Source of the DNA: Eubacteriales bacterium
Lineage (GTDB): Bacteria > Bacillota > Clostridia > Christensenellales > CAG-138
NCBI GenBank assembly: GCA_021373115.1
Contig: JAJFTI010000034.1
Coordinates: forward strand, 1-64,000
Direction of reading: 5' to 3'
DNA: 64,000 nt
Shown here: one piece after another, positions 7,850 through 17,544 of the stretch
Layout of the letters: every line of letters begins with the position of its first letter
How positions within the stretch are numbered: position 1 is the first letter of the stretch
Translations under genes and position numbers: made by a program
The notes under the pieces: model-generated
Database searches by the model: none
What the model was told of the DNA's origin: nothing
Seen by the model: only the letters and a program-made list of their open reading frames with translations

Positions 7850-9556
7850 TCAAGATTGCCGCATCGCTTCGTTTGCCGCGTCGATCAGCCGTCTGGCATG
7901 TTCCAATGCAACCGGATCGCCTCCAGAGCTTCCCATAATGCGCGCAATCTCCGCCGCCCGCTGGGATTCTTCCAGCAGGATCGCATTGGAACGCATGTGC
8001 TCGCCGCTTTCTTCCTTGTAGACGTAATACTGCTGGTTGGCATATGCCGCAATTTGCGGCAGATGCGTGATGCAGAGAACCTGATGATTTCGCGCAATCT
8101 GACGCATTTTTACGGCAAGCGCCGTTCCGATCTGGCCGCTTATGCCGCTGTCGATTTCGTCAAACACCATGGTTGGAATCCCGTCCAGGTTCGCAAGCAC
8201 GGACTTGAAGGAAAGCATAATGCGAGACAGCTCGCCGCCGGAAGCAACCTTGCTCAACGGCTTTACCGGCTCGCCGCGATTGGTCGAGAGCAAAAACTCC
8301 ACGCCGTCCACGCCGTTTGCGGACGGTATTTCCCCGCTCAGCAGCTCAAAATGAACTTCAAACGCAGCATGCGGCATGCCAAGGTCGCTCAGTTCCGGTA
8401 AAAGGCGAGCGGTCAGCTGCCTGGAAGCCTCCTTACGCAGCATGCTGAGCGCTTCGCTCTGTTCATCGTAAACGTGTTTTGCGGCGGCATACGCGGCGGT
8501 CAGCTGTTCGCGGCGTTCTTCCGCGTTGTTGATTAAATCCAGCTCAACCGCGCTTTTATCCCGAAACGAAAGTATCTCCGGTATGCCCGCGCCATACTTG
8601 CGTTTCAGCGTCGATATCTGTTCCAGGCGCGTTTCAATTTCATCCAGCGTGCCCGGTTCGAACGAAAAATCCGTCCGGTAGCCGCGCAGCGTATAGCTCG
8701 CGTCTTCCAAATCATAATATATCGTGTGCAGCTTCTCCGCTAGCTGCGCATAGTCCGCTCGATACCGCGCAATGCCGTCCAGCAGCCGGAGCGCAATGCT
8801 GAAGGTCTCCAGCGCGCCGCTTTCATCGTTTTCACCGCCCAGCAGGGCGCCGCTCGCCCCTTCCAGGCCTTCCATCACCGCCTGCGCGTTCTGTAGAAGA
8901 CTTCTTTGCTCTTCGAGCTGTTCTTCCTCGCCGGGAACAAGGTTCGCGGCGTCTATTTCTTTGATTTGATATGCAAGAAGATCGCACCGCCGCGCCCGCT
9001 CCTGTTCATTATATTGCGCAGCGCGGAGCAGACGCTTTGCTTCGGAGGCTTGACCATAGGCTTCCGCTACGCGGGCTTTCTGTTCCAGCGCATTTTTCCC
9101 GGCAAAACGGTCGAGCAATACGATATGTTTCTTTTCGTCCAACAGCGACTGGTGGGCATGCTGGCCGTGAATATCCACAAGCGCATCCCCGATGAGCTTT
9201 AAAGACGTCGCATTGATCAGCGTTCCGTTCGCGCGGCAAATATTTTTGCCGCTCAGCGAAAATTCACGGTAGAGCGTCAGTTCCCCGTCCTCTTCGCATT
9301 CGATTCCCTGATCCGATAAGATTTCCCAAGCAGGTTCTCCCGCTGAAAGCAGAAAAACAGCCTCGGCGCTCGCTTTCTCCTCGCCGGATTTCACAAGTTC
9401 GCGGCTGGCGCGTTCGCCGAGTACAAAATTGAGCGCTTCAATGATAATGGATTTTCCGGCGCCGGTCTCACCCGTCAGAACGGAAAACCCATTTTTGAAT
9501 TCGATATGCTGCCGGTCGATCAGCGCAATATTCTGTATGGTCAGCTGTTTGAGCAA
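7850..9556 (-). CDS. recN: DNA repair protein RecN
   Basis: SMC-like ATPase acting at DNA double-strand breaks during recombinational repair. The Walker A motif is GETGAGKSIIIEALNF near residue 30; the ABC signature region reads KVASGGELSRIMLSFK, followed by Walker B TMVFDEIDSGISG. Two coiled-coil stretches flank a short central region, as in RecN of about 560 residues. It lies between argR and spo0A as in most Firmicutes. Confidence 0.96.
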   Translation of the reverse strand: MLKQLTIQNIALIDRQHIEFKNGFSVLTGETGAGKSIIIEALNFVLGERASRELVKSGEEKASAEAVFLLSAGEPAWEILSDQGIECEEDGELTLYREFSLSGKNICRANGTLINATSLKLIGDALVDIHGQHAHQSLLDEKKHIVLLDRFAGKNALEQKARVAEAYGQASEAKRLLRAAQYNEQERARRCDLLAYQIKEIDAANLVPGEEEQLEEQRSLLQNAQAVMEGLEGASGALLGGENDESGALETFSIALRLLDGIARYRADYAQLAEKLHTIYYDLEDASYTLRGYRTDFSFEPGTLDEIETRLEQISTLKRKYGAGIPEILSFRDKSAVELDLINNAEERREQLTAAYAAAKHVYDEQSEALSMLRKEASRQLTARLLPELSDLGMPHAAFEVHFELLSGEIPSANGVDGVEFLLSTNRGEPVKPLSKVASGGELSRIMLSFKSVLANLDGIPTMVFDEIDSGISGQIGTALAVKMRQIARNHQVLCITHLPQIAAYANQQYYVYKEESGEHMRSNAILLEESQRAAEIARIMGSSGGDPVALEHARRLIDAANEAMRQS

Positions 9557-9687
9557 AAACGACGCCCTCCTGTTTGAGCATCCTTTGTCCGGTCAAGAAC
9601 CTGATTGCCTGTAATATTCAAATCTCCAAGCTCAGTGAGAAAACCCGCCCTAAAAGCGATATCAATATCAATATAAACTATCTAGAT

Positions 9688-10137
9688 CTATTTGAGCATT
9701 TTCTGGAACTTCTTAATGATGTCCCCAACCATCTTCGCATCCCGAACGGCAACGAAGATCGTATTATCGCCCGCAATCGAACCGAGTATATCCGGCCACT
9801 TGAGCGAATCGACCGCTTCCGCCGCCGCGTTTGCGCTGCCGGAAATGGTCTTGATCACTATCATATTGCCCGCGCTTGTCACGGAAAGAACGCAGTTGCT
9901 GAACATCCGAATAAACCGCTCCTGCAGATCCGCTTCGGCTTTTTCCACCGTTGCATAGCGGTATCGGCCTTCCGGCGTGAGAACCTTGATTAAACGAAGT
10001 TCTTTAATATCCCGGGATACGGTCGCCTGGGTAACGGAGAACCCCTGATCGCGTAATTTTCCGGCGAGTTCTTCCTGCGTTTCGATATTTTCCGAAACGA
10101 TCAATTTGGAGATCATATCATGACGTTTTGCTTTCAT
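9688..10137 (-). CDS. argR: Arginine repressor ArgR family
   Basis: Hexameric, arginine-responsive DNA-binding regulator. Of 149 residues, the first 70 form the winged helix (IETQEELAGKLRDQGFSVTQATVSRDIKELRLIKV) and the rest the oligomerisation/arginine domain ending in the conserved GTIAG-like GSIAGDNTIFVAVRD. Length is standard. It sits between nadK and recN as usual; no arginine biosynthesis genes are in the window, so its targets lie elsewhere. Confidence 0.95.
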   Translation of the reverse strand: MKAKRHDMISKLIVSENIETQEELAGKLRDQGFSVTQATVSRDIKELRLIKVLTPEGRYRYATVEKAEADLQERFIRMFSNCVLSVTSAGNMIVIKTISGSANAAAEAVDSLKWPDILGSIAGDNTIFVAVRDAKMVGDIIKKFQKMLK

Positions 10138-10282
10138 GGCTAACCCCTCGTTTAAAATGATGATGTAAGAATGAGGCCGTTTGTTTCAGTCGTTAAAATG
10201 CATCCTGGAAACAATGTGTTGAATGCGGAATTCATGCGTGCCGCGCAAGAACGCGGCTGACTGCCTGGACGATTTCCATTGG

Positions 10283-11074
10283 TTACGTTAGTTTTCGAGA
10301 GATGAGTTCAAATACGTTCTGCTCGGAGAATCGAATGAACCTTGCCTTCCGTTTTGAACGCGTCACCATGATGCGGTCGTCCGGATCGACCCGCCGCAGC
10401 TTGATGCCGTCTCCCGCGACAAATCCTTCGCCGTTGACGTGAAACGTCCAGATGGAATCCGGCGCGCTCACCACGGGACGGATATGCAGCGTATGGGAGC
10501 ATACGGGCGTTACGACGATGGAATCCAGATTCTGCGTCACCACGGGGCCGCCCGCGGAAAGGTTGTAGGCTGTCGAACCGGTTGGTGTGGACGCGATGAT
10601 TCCGTCGCTGAAGACAGAACCAACGCTTTTTCCGTCACAGAACAGATCCACGTGAATCGTGCCGGAAAACGACTTTTTTGAGATTAATACATCGTTTAGG
10701 CAGCTTGGATACTCTTCGCCGTTGATACGGCATTCGAGCATCATGCGCTCTTCCACGAACCCCTCTCCGGCTAAGACACGCCGGAGCGTATCGGGAAACT
10801 GTTCCGCGGTGATCTCGCTTAAAAAACCGATCCTTCCGAGATTGACCCCAAGGATCGGAATCCCCCGCTCGGCGGCTGCCGCGGCAAACCGCAGAAGCGT
10901 TCCGTCTCCGCCGATGACAACGAGCAGATCCGGCGAAACCGGCAGTGCGCGAATTTCATCCGCCGAGCAAACCGCGACTCCTTCCGCATGCTGTTTCCCG
11001 GCGTGATCCATCAGCTGAGTCCGCAGTTCGGCAATGCCTTCTTTTTCCAGGTTGCCGGCAAAGCCGATTTTCAT
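10283..11074 (-). CDS. nadK: NAD kinase
   Basis: ATP-dependent phosphorylation of NAD to NADP. The family motif VVIGGDGTLLRFA is at about residue 53, and the second signature TPTGSTAYNLSAGGPVV follows at about 165. At 263 residues it is a short bacterial NadK. The gene is spaced loosely from tlyA (84 bases) and argR (145 bases), but the order is the conserved one. Confidence 0.95.
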   Translation of the reverse strand: MKIGFAGNLEKEGIAELRTQLMDHAGKQHAEGVAVCSADEIRALPVSPDLLVVIGGDGTLLRFAAAAAERGIPILGVNLGRIGFLSEITAEQFPDTLRRVLAGEGFVEERMMLECRINGEEYPSCLNDVLISKKSFSGTIHVDLFCDGKSVGSVFSDGIIASTPTGSTAYNLSAGGPVVTQNLDSIVVTPVCSHTLHIRPVVSAPDSIWTFHVNGEGFVAGDGIKLRRVDPDDRIMVTRSKRKARFIRFSEQNVFELISRKLT

Positions 11075-11158
11075 GAAATCCGCTCCAAATTTAATAATAT
11101 GCCCATATTATACGGCCTCATTTATAAAAATACAAGAGTATTTGTGAATATGTATGCT

Positions 11159-11971
11159 CTATATGCAGGCAATGTGTGCTTCTTGAACAACGGAAACCGC
11201 TTCGTTATGGCCAATTACGTCATCACAGGATTCATTGGCTATGCATTTTTCCAGAAAAACAAGAAATTCAATATTCCCTTTGGGACCGCGTATCGGTGAA
11301 TACGACAGCCCTTTTACGCAAAACCCAACCTCGCGGGTTATGGATAAAATACGGTCGATTACCTCGATATGCGTTTCCTTCAGCGATACGACGCCGTGTT
11401 TGCCGACCTTTTCCCTGCCCGCTTCAAACTGCGGTTTGATGAGCGCAACCGTGTTTCCGCCTTCGCGAAGACAGCGATACAGCGGGGGCAGTATTTTATC
11501 GAGCGAAATAAACGAAACGTCGATGGATGCAAAATCGAGCGGCTGTCGAAACCAATCCGGCTCCATAAAACGCGCATTCGTTCGTTCCAATACGACGACG
11601 CGCGCGTCGCTCCTTAGTTTCCAGTCCAGCTGACCGTATCCTACGTCGATCGCGTAAACCTGCTTCGCGCCGCATTGAAGCATGCAGTCCGTAAAGCCGC
11701 CCGTTGAAGCGCCGATGTCCGCGGCAACCGCGTCTTTCAATGTTATGGAAAAATCCCGCATCGCCTTTTGCAGCTTCAGCCCGCCTCGGCTGACGAACGG
11801 GCAGGTTTCTCCGCGTACGCGTATCTGCGTTTCTTCCGTTACGAACTGCCCCGCCTTTTCCGCTTTCTGCTCTCCCAGATATACCAGCCCGGCTAAAACG
11901 AGCGCGCGCGCTTCTTCGCGGCTTTTCGCAAGGCCGCGTTCGAAAAGTGCGACATCGAGACGGGATTTCAT
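11159..11971 (-). CDS. tlyA: TlyA-family rRNA 2'-O-methyltransferase
   Basis: Predicted S-adenosylmethionine-dependent 2'-O-ribose methyltransferase of rRNA; related proteins are annotated as hemolysin A. Residues 1-60 are an S4 RNA-binding domain (RLDVALFERGLAKSREEARALVLAG). The FtsJ-like domain follows with the SAM loop AVAADIGASTGGFTDCML and the catalytic-type segment QPLDFASIDVSFISLDKILP. The start ATG overlaps the dxs stop by four bases, indicating translational coupling. Confidence 0.93.
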   Translation of the reverse strand: MKSRLDVALFERGLAKSREEARALVLAGLVYLGEQKAEKAGQFVTEETQIRVRGETCPFVSRGGLKLQKAMRDFSITLKDAVAADIGASTGGFTDCMLQCGAKQVYAIDVGYGQLDWKLRSDARVVVLERTNARFMEPDWFRQPLDFASIDVSFISLDKILPPLYRCLREGGNTVALIKPQFEAGREKVGKHGVVSLKETHIEVIDRILSITREVGFCVKGLSYSPIRGPKGNIEFLVFLEKCIANESCDDVIGHNEAVSVVQEAHIACI

Positions 11972-13794
11972 GAAAGTTCCTCCGTCAAATACGCTTCCAG
12001 TGCCTCCGCGGTCAGCCCGCAGGTCTGCCGCTGATGGTTCACGCTGGCCTGTAAAATTGGAGCGCAGGAAACGTTCATTCGTACGACCGGTATTGGCGAA
12101 AGCAGTGCGCTAAGCCGCAACCCCAGGCAATCGATGTTTTCTTCCATGACCACCACGCGTTTTGCAACACGCCGGATCTCGCCAAGCGTTCGCTCGTCCA
12201 GCGGCTGGATCGTGCGCGCGTTGACCAGGCCCGTTCCAAGTTTTCGCGCAACCGGAAGCGCAACGGAAACCATGGCGCCCGTCGCAATGACCGTTTGTTC
12301 GGAAATCGGTGCTAAGACTTCCCATTCACCTTTTGCAACGGCCTGCGTGGAGACCGCCTGCATCAGGCTGCCGCGCGGATAACGCACTGCCGACGGCTCG
12401 TTTCTGGAAAGCGCCAGCGTGAGCATATGCGTCAATTCCTGCTGTGTGGCAGGCGAATAAACCGTTATATTCGGCATTGCGGAAAGAAACGCGGCGTCAT
12501 AGATGCCTTGATGGGTTTCTCCGTCATCCCCAACGAGTCCCGCGCGATCCACCGCAAGCACAACGGGCAGGTTCTGCAGGCAGATGTCGTGCAGGATCTG
12601 GTCATAGCCGCGCTGCAAAAACGTAGAATAGATCGCAACGACGGGCTTTAGTCCACTGGCCGCCATTCCGGCTGCCATGGTGAGCGCATGTTCCTCCGCA
12701 ATACCGACGTCGAAAAAGCGATCCGGAAACCGCCCCGCAAACTCGGTCAGCCCCGTTCCAATGGACATTGCCGCCGAAACGGCAACGATTCGATCGTCTT
12801 TCTGCGCAAGCGCAACCATTGCTTCGCCAAACACGCTGGAGTTGCTCTTTTTCAGTGTGCCTTCAATATCCCCGGTATCGATTGAAAACGGAGCGACCCC
12901 GTGAAATTTTTCCGGGTTTCGCTCGGAAAATGTATACCCCTTCCCTTTTTGCGTTACGCAATGAACGATGACTGGAACGTGCAGTTCCTTGGCGCGACGA
13001 AACATACGCGTCAATTGGGCGATATCATGGCCGTCAATCGGTCCAAGATAGAGAAATCCCATGTCCTCAAACAAACGCTTCGGCATTAGAAAGCTTTTGA
13101 TCCGGTTTTTAAAGTTCTCCATATGGCGTGAAAGCCATCGCCCGATGATTCCGGTATCGAGAATGCGCACGAAGAAGCGCTTTAAGCGCACATACCATTC
13201 GCTGGAACGCATATTGACCAGCATGCGGTGCAGCGCGCCGACATTCGGGGAGATCGACATTTCATTATCGTTTAAAATAACGACAAGCGGCACATCCGCC
13301 TGTCCCGCGTCGTTCAGTCCTTCAAACGCGAGGCCTCCGGTCAGCGCTCCGTCTCCGACGACCGCGACGGCGACGCCGTCCTCTCCGAGTAAATACTTTG
13401 CGCGCGCCATGCCGAGCGCGGCGGAAATCGCCGTGGACGCATGACCCGTGTTAAAAGGATCGTGTTCGCTCTCCTCGCGTTTCGGAAACCCGGAAATGCC
13501 GTTTTCCTGACGGAGCTTACAGAAGGCTTCCCTTCGCCCGGTCAGTATTTTATGCGTGTAGGACTGGTGCCCTACGTCGAAAATGATCTTGTCCTTCGGG
13601 CTGCTAAAGGCACGATGCATTGCAATCGTAAGTTCCACCGCGCCAAGGTTCGAGGCGAGATGTCCGCCGCATTTGGCGACGTTTTCGATCATATAAAGGC
13701 GAATCTGCGCCGCAAGTGCGGGCAGTTCGCTATCTTTCAGTTTTTTAAAATCCTCGAGGGAATCAATTCGGTCGAGTATTGGGTATCGACTCAT
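11968..13794 (-). CDS. dxs: 1-deoxy-D-xylulose-5-phosphate synthase
   Basis: Thiamin-diphosphate enzyme joining pyruvate and glyceraldehyde 3-phosphate, the entry step of the MEP isoprenoid route. The 608-residue protein has DVGHQSYTHKILTGR, the ThDP motif region GDGALTGGLAFEGLNDAG, and a complete C-terminal transketolase-like domain. It is flanked by ispA upstream and tlyA downstream, the common clostridial order, which puts isoprenoid precursor and prenyl chain synthesis together. Confidence 0.96.
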   Translation of the reverse strand: MSRYPILDRIDSLEDFKKLKDSELPALAAQIRLYMIENVAKCGGHLASNLGAVELTIAMHRAFSSPKDKIIFDVGHQSYTHKILTGRREAFCKLRQENGISGFPKREESEHDPFNTGHASTAISAALGMARAKYLLGEDGVAVAVVGDGALTGGLAFEGLNDAGQADVPLVVILNDNEMSISPNVGALHRMLVNMRSSEWYVRLKRFFVRILDTGIIGRWLSRHMENFKNRIKSFLMPKRLFEDMGFLYLGPIDGHDIAQLTRMFRRAKELHVPVIVHCVTQKGKGYTFSERNPEKFHGVAPFSIDTGDIEGTLKKSNSSVFGEAMVALAQKDDRIVAVSAAMSIGTGLTEFAGRFPDRFFDVGIAEEHALTMAAGMAASGLKPVVAIYSTFLQRGYDQILHDICLQNLPVVLAVDRAGLVGDDGETHQGIYDAAFLSAMPNITVYSPATQQELTHMLTLALSRNEPSAVRYPRGSLMQAVSTQAVAKGEWEVLAPISEQTVIATGAMVSVALPVARKLGTGLVNARTIQPLDERTLGEIRRVAKRVVVMEENIDCLGLRLSALLSPIPVVRMNVSCAPILQASVNHQRQTCGLTAEALEAYLTEELS

Positions 13795-13843
13795 TCTTCT
13801 TCTGTTTTCCTGTTCTTCCTGTTTTCGCGCGGCAAGCTCCCGC

Positions 13844-14686
13844 TCAGGATTTTCTCGCGAGCGTATATTGGATCAGTTCGGTAAAAAATGCCGCGTCCGT
13901 GTTAACGGTTTTCACCGCGTCAAGCGCAATCTTCGCGTAGGACTGCGCATGCGTTTTTGCGCTTTCCACACCATAGGCGGTAACGAAAGTCAGCTTTCCT
14001 TCCGCGGCGTCCTTGCCAACGGTTTTTCCAAGGAGAACCGCGTCTCCGGTACTATCGAGAATGTCGTCCGTAATTTGAAACAGCATGCCATAGGCGTTTG
14101 CGAACCGAATCAACGCCTCGCGCTGCGCCGCGTTTGCATGTGCGCAGGCCGCGCCGGATAGAACGGCCGCGCGAAACAGCGCGCCAGTTTTATAATCCTG
14201 CAGCGCTTCAAGCAGATCCACGCCGCCCTCCGCGTTAACATCCAGACTTTGCCCTATCACCATTTGGAGCGCGCCACGCGAAATGTATTCCAGCGCGTCT
14301 TTGCAGTCGTATTTTGCCAGGGCAAGAAACGCCAGCGCCTGCAATCCGTCCCCGGCCAGAATCGCGTTCGCTTCGCCGAAAGCCTTGTGGCTGCTTGGTT
14401 TGCCCCGCCGCATATCGTCGTTATCCATAGCGGGCAGATCATCGTGAATCAGCGAATAGGTATGGATCAGCTCCACCGCGCACGCGGCAAGCAGCGCGTC
14501 CTCCGCAATTCCACCGCAAAGCTCGCAGGATGCAATGCAAAGCGCGGGACGAACCCGTTTACCACCCGAAAACACGCTGTATAGCATGCTCCGATTCAAT
14601 ATCGGCGCGCAGGATGCTTCGTCGATAAGCTCGGATAGCTTTCGTTCCGTAAGGCGGGAATACTCCGAAAGTTGTTCACTCAGCAT
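13844..14686 (-). CDS. ispA: Farnesyl/geranyl diphosphate synthase
   Basis: Class I trans-prenyltransferase that condenses isopentenyl diphosphate with allylic diphosphates. The first Asp-rich motif is HDDLPAMDNDDMRRGKP (about residue 80), and the second reads FQITDDILDSTGD (about 220). GGKRVRPAL near residue 40 is also typical. Length 280 fits short-chain enzymes. The start overlaps the xseB end by 11 bases, so it is coupled to the exonuclease VII genes. Confidence 0.94.
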   Translation of the reverse strand: MLSEQLSEYSRLTERKLSELIDEASCAPILNRSMLYSVFSGGKRVRPALCIASCELCGGIAEDALLAACAVELIHTYSLIHDDLPAMDNDDMRRGKPSSHKAFGEANAILAGDGLQALAFLALAKYDCKDALEYISRGALQMVIGQSLDVNAEGGVDLLEALQDYKTGALFRAAVLSGAACAHANAAQREALIRFANAYGMLFQITDDILDSTGDAVLLGKTVGKDAAEGKLTFVTAYGVESAKTHAQSYAKIALDAVKTVNTDAAFFTELIQYTLARKS

Positions 14687-14894
14687 CCCTTTTCCCCTCC
14701 GCGGTTTCGTTGAGTTTCGAAATGGTCGCTTCGTAGGCGTCGAGCTGACGCTCGCAGGCCTTTACCATGGACATTCCTTCTTCATACAGGCGAATCATCT
14801 CGTCCAGCGAGCCTTCTCCGCTTTCGAGTTTCTCAACGATTTCTGAAAGCTTTTGCATTGCGTCTTCAAACCGAACCTGCTGCTCCATGCTCAA
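14676..14894 (-). CDS. xseB: Exonuclease VII small subunit
   Basis: A 72-residue, mostly helical protein with the family core FEDAMQKLSEIVEKLESGEGSLDEMIRLYEEG cut here into parts: residues 9-20 and GSLDEMIRLYEEGM. It assembles several copies with XseA to form the single-strand DNA exonuclease. It lies 18 bases after xseA and overlaps ispA. Confidence 0.93.
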   Translation of the reverse strand: MSMEQQVRFEDAMQKLSEIVEKLESGEGSLDEMIRLYEEGMSMVKACERQLDAYEATISKLNETAEGKRDAE

Positions 14895-14912
14895 TTTCCC
14901 TCCATGTTCCCG

Positions 14913-16127
14913 CTAGGCTTGCTCAACCTGTTCGATGGCGGCTTGCGCCGCGCCGTCCCGCATCCGGATTTTCACACTGTCATGAACATGAAGGCTCCGA
15001 ACGCTCGTAATCATCCCGTCCGCCGGATTCGTTATAATTGCGTAACCACGTTGCAACACTGCGTTCGGGTCGAGAGCGGCCAGCTTTACGTGCAGTTGTG
15101 CAAGCTGCGTTCGTGCGGCATATGTTTTTTCTTCCATTCCGCGCAATCCCCGTTCTCGCAGTAAATCCAGCGATTGCCGCCGGTTTTCCACCTTGCGTTC
15201 CAGCAAGCGAAACGCTTTTGCGGAAGCGAATAAATTCATATTTGCGCGCAGTCGTTCCATGCGCGCAAGGAGCGCGCGCCGCATCCGCTCGTTTAAAAGT
15301 CGCACTGCTTCATAGCATGCGTCCATCTCCGGAACGGCGAGTTCCGCCGCCGCGGATGGAGTAGGCGCGCGCAGGTCCGCCGCAAAATCCGCAATGGTAA
15401 AATCCGTTTCGTGTCCAACCGCGCTGATCACGGGAATATCGCTGCCGACGATTGCTTCCGCAACAACCGGTTCGTTGAACGCCCATAGATCTTCGAGACT
15501 GCCGCCGCCACGCCCGACCAGGAGTACGTCCGCCGCACGCTTATCGTTCATATCGCGAATCGCGCGCGCAATTTCCTCCGCCGCGCCCGAGCCCTGAACG
15601 CGAACGCTCGCAATCACGACCGGCATTCGCGGAAAACGCCGGGCAATGATGTTAAGCATATCTTGAACCGCCGCGCCCGTTCCGCTGGTAACGATGCCGA
15701 CACGCCTTGGCAGAAACGGAATCGGTCGTTTTCGTTCCTGAGAAAACCAGCCCTTTTTCTCCAGTTCGTCCTTCAGCGCGAGAAAACGTCGATACAGTTC
15801 GCCTTCGCCGCTCTTTTTCAGGTAATCCACGTAGAGCTGGAACGAGCCGTCCTTCTCATAGAGCGAGGCTTTGCCGTAAAGCAGCACCTGCATGCCATCC
15901 TGTGGCTGAAACGTAAGCCTGAGCGCCTGTTGCCGGAACATAACGCAGCGCACGAGCGCGTTTTCATCCTTGAGCGAGAAATACAGGTGTCCGGAGCTGT
16001 GCCGTTTGAACCCGCTGATTTCGCCGTTGACGCGTAATTCGCAAAGGTTTGGATCGGCGGAAAGCACGCAGCTTACGTATTCGTTTAATTCGCTTACACT
16101 GAAAACCGGTTTTAGCGTTTGTTCCAA
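14913..16127 (-). CDS. xseA: Exonuclease VII large subunit
   Basis: Catalytic subunit of exonuclease VII, degrading single-stranded DNA from both ends. Residues 1-100 are the OB-fold domain (FSVSELNEYVSCVL, NGEISGFKRHSSGHLYFSLKD). The catalytic domain contains VGIVTSGTGAAVQDM, LLVGRGGGSLEDLWAFNE and SAVGHETDFTIADFAAD. A coiled-coil stretch follows to the C-terminus. Length 404 is usual. Confidence 0.96.
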   Translation of the reverse strand: MEQTLKPVFSVSELNEYVSCVLSADPNLCELRVNGEISGFKRHSSGHLYFSLKDENALVRCVMFRQQALRLTFQPQDGMQVLLYGKASLYEKDGSFQLYVDYLKKSGEGELYRRFLALKDELEKKGWFSQERKRPIPFLPRRVGIVTSGTGAAVQDMLNIIARRFPRMPVVIASVRVQGSGAAEEIARAIRDMNDKRAADVLLVGRGGGSLEDLWAFNEPVVAEAIVGSDIPVISAVGHETDFTIADFAADLRAPTPSAAAELAVPEMDACYEAVRLLNERMRRALLARMERLRANMNLFASAKAFRLLERKVENRRQSLDLLRERGLRGMEEKTYAARTQLAQLHVKLAALDPNAVLQRGYAIITNPADGMITSVRSLHVHDSVKIRMRDGAAQAAIEQVEQA

Positions 16128-16148
16128 CGATCTCCGTCTCCTTCGAAA

Positions 16149-17087
16149 TCAAGATAAATCTTTTGCAAGCAGCGCAACGCCGACCGCATTGTCGGAGGAA
16201 AGCCCCTGCCCTGCATACAGCAGCGTTTGGTCCATACGCGATTCCAGCAGTTCGCGCAGCAGCGCGCTTCCGGATACGCCGCCGGACAGCAGTATGGCCT
16301 TGATACCGGTATGCTCCACTGCGGAAAACAGCATTTTCGAAAACGTCCGCGCCATACAGTCATAGACGGCATACGCGACCGTTTCGCTCGCCATACCCTG
16401 CTCGATGTATCGCCGGCACTGTGTCTCCTGCCCGGAAAACGAACATGCCGATCCTTTTACGCTGGACGGCAGACGAAGCGAGCGATCAACCGCCGCGCGC
16501 GCCAGCCGTTCCAGTTCGGCTCCGCTTGGAAACGGCAGCCCCAGCCGAACGCCGACGCGATCGACAAACTGTCCTGCGTGCAAGTCGCCGCTGGAACCGA
16601 TTCGTTCAATCGAATCCATAATTCCATCGATCATCGTCACCTTGAGCAAATCGGTCGTTCCGCCGGAAAGATGCATCGCCAGAAACGGCTGATTCGCCAG
16701 TTCGCTCTCTTTTCCCAGCATCGCGGCGCGTACGTGCCCCGCCTGATGCGTCGTTTCCAACAACGGCACATCCAGCGCGTTTGAAATGGCGCTTGCGGCC
16801 AGTTTACCCGCCAGAAATACGGGCATATAGGAGTCCTTTGCCGCCGTTGGCTTTGCGCTTACGCCGATTGCCTGGATCTGTTTTCGGTCAATGCCCGCAA
16901 ACAATTCGTCGAGCAGCGGCGGAAGATTCAGTACATGCTGAAACAGCGCGTCGCTCTGCCGGAGCCCCCGCTCGCCCAAGGCTACAGAAAGCACCGTTCT
17001 CCGCTCGAAAACGATGCCTTCTTCGGAAACACACGCAACCGACGTCGTATAGTTGCTGGTATCGACGCCGAGGAACAACCCGCTCAT
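16149..17087 (-). CDS. TsaD/Kae1-like ASKHA protein (paralogue group)
   Basis: Resembles the threonylcarbamoyl-adenosine enzyme TsaD (old name O-sialoglycoprotein endopeptidase) but is a shorter paralogue of 312 residues found in Clostridia between xseA and nusB. Visible are the N-terminal ASKHA strand FLGVDTSNYTTSVACV, a metal-binding H-x3-H pair (His114, His118 in THQAGHVRAAM; TsaD has HMEGH), MHLSGGTTDLLKV and LLSGGVSGSALLRELL. It overlaps nusB by four bases. Because the second metal motif differs and true TsaD is usually about 340 residues and elsewhere, its reaction is not established. Confidence 0.82.
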   Translation of the reverse strand: MSGLFLGVDTSNYTTSVACVSEEGIVFERRTVLSVALGERGLRQSDALFQHVLNLPPLLDELFAGIDRKQIQAIGVSAKPTAAKDSYMPVFLAGKLAASAISNALDVPLLETTHQAGHVRAAMLGKESELANQPFLAMHLSGGTTDLLKVTMIDGIMDSIERIGSSGDLHAGQFVDRVGVRLGLPFPSGAELERLARAAVDRSLRLPSSVKGSACSFSGQETQCRRYIEQGMASETVAYAVYDCMARTFSKMLFSAVEHTGIKAILLSGGVSGSALLRELLESRMDQTLLYAGQGLSSDNAVGVALLAKDLS

Positions 17088-17497
17088 TCGAGAGGAACCT
17101 CTCTGGCAATGCTGCCCAAAATGCCGTTGATAAACGCGTAGGAGCGCTCTCCTCCGTATCGTTTCGCCAGTTCAACCGCCTCGTTGATCGCCGCGCCGGT
17201 TGGCACGTCCTCACCTCGATAGAGCATTTCGAAAATCGCTACGCGAAGGATACTAAAATCAACGCGCGCAATTCGTTCTATCGCCCAATCCTTGGAATAA
17301 CGGCTGATCAGTTCATCGATCCTTTCCGCATGCAGGCGAACGCCTTCCATAATCTGATCGATATAGGTGATATCTTCCGCATCCAGTTTCCCGATTTCTT
17401 CGGTTTTTTCCAGCACGCGTTCCGGCGTATCCTCGCCGCCCAGCATACTGGAAAACTGCAGCATCATCGCGACTTCACGCGCGGTTGTTCTACTCAT
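17084..17497 (-). CDS. nusB: Transcription antitermination factor NusB
   Basis: RNA-binding, all-helical protein that acts with NusE in rRNA antitermination complexes. The 137-residue chain shows the family features TAREVAMMLQFSS, AERIDELISRYSKDWAIERIARVDFSILRVAIFE in separate helices, and the C-terminal YAFINGILGSIARE. Length is normal. Confidence 0.93.
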   Translation of the reverse strand: MSRTTAREVAMMLQFSSMLGGEDTPERVLEKTEEIGKLDAEDITYIDQIMEGVRLHAERIDELISRYSKDWAIERIARVDFSILRVAIFEMLYRGEDVPTGAAINEAVELAKRYGGERSYAFINGILGSIAREVPLE

Positions 17498-17544
17498 TGC
17501 TTCCTAATCCTTTTGTCGCGAACGGGCCGTTCGGTTCTGCCGAT

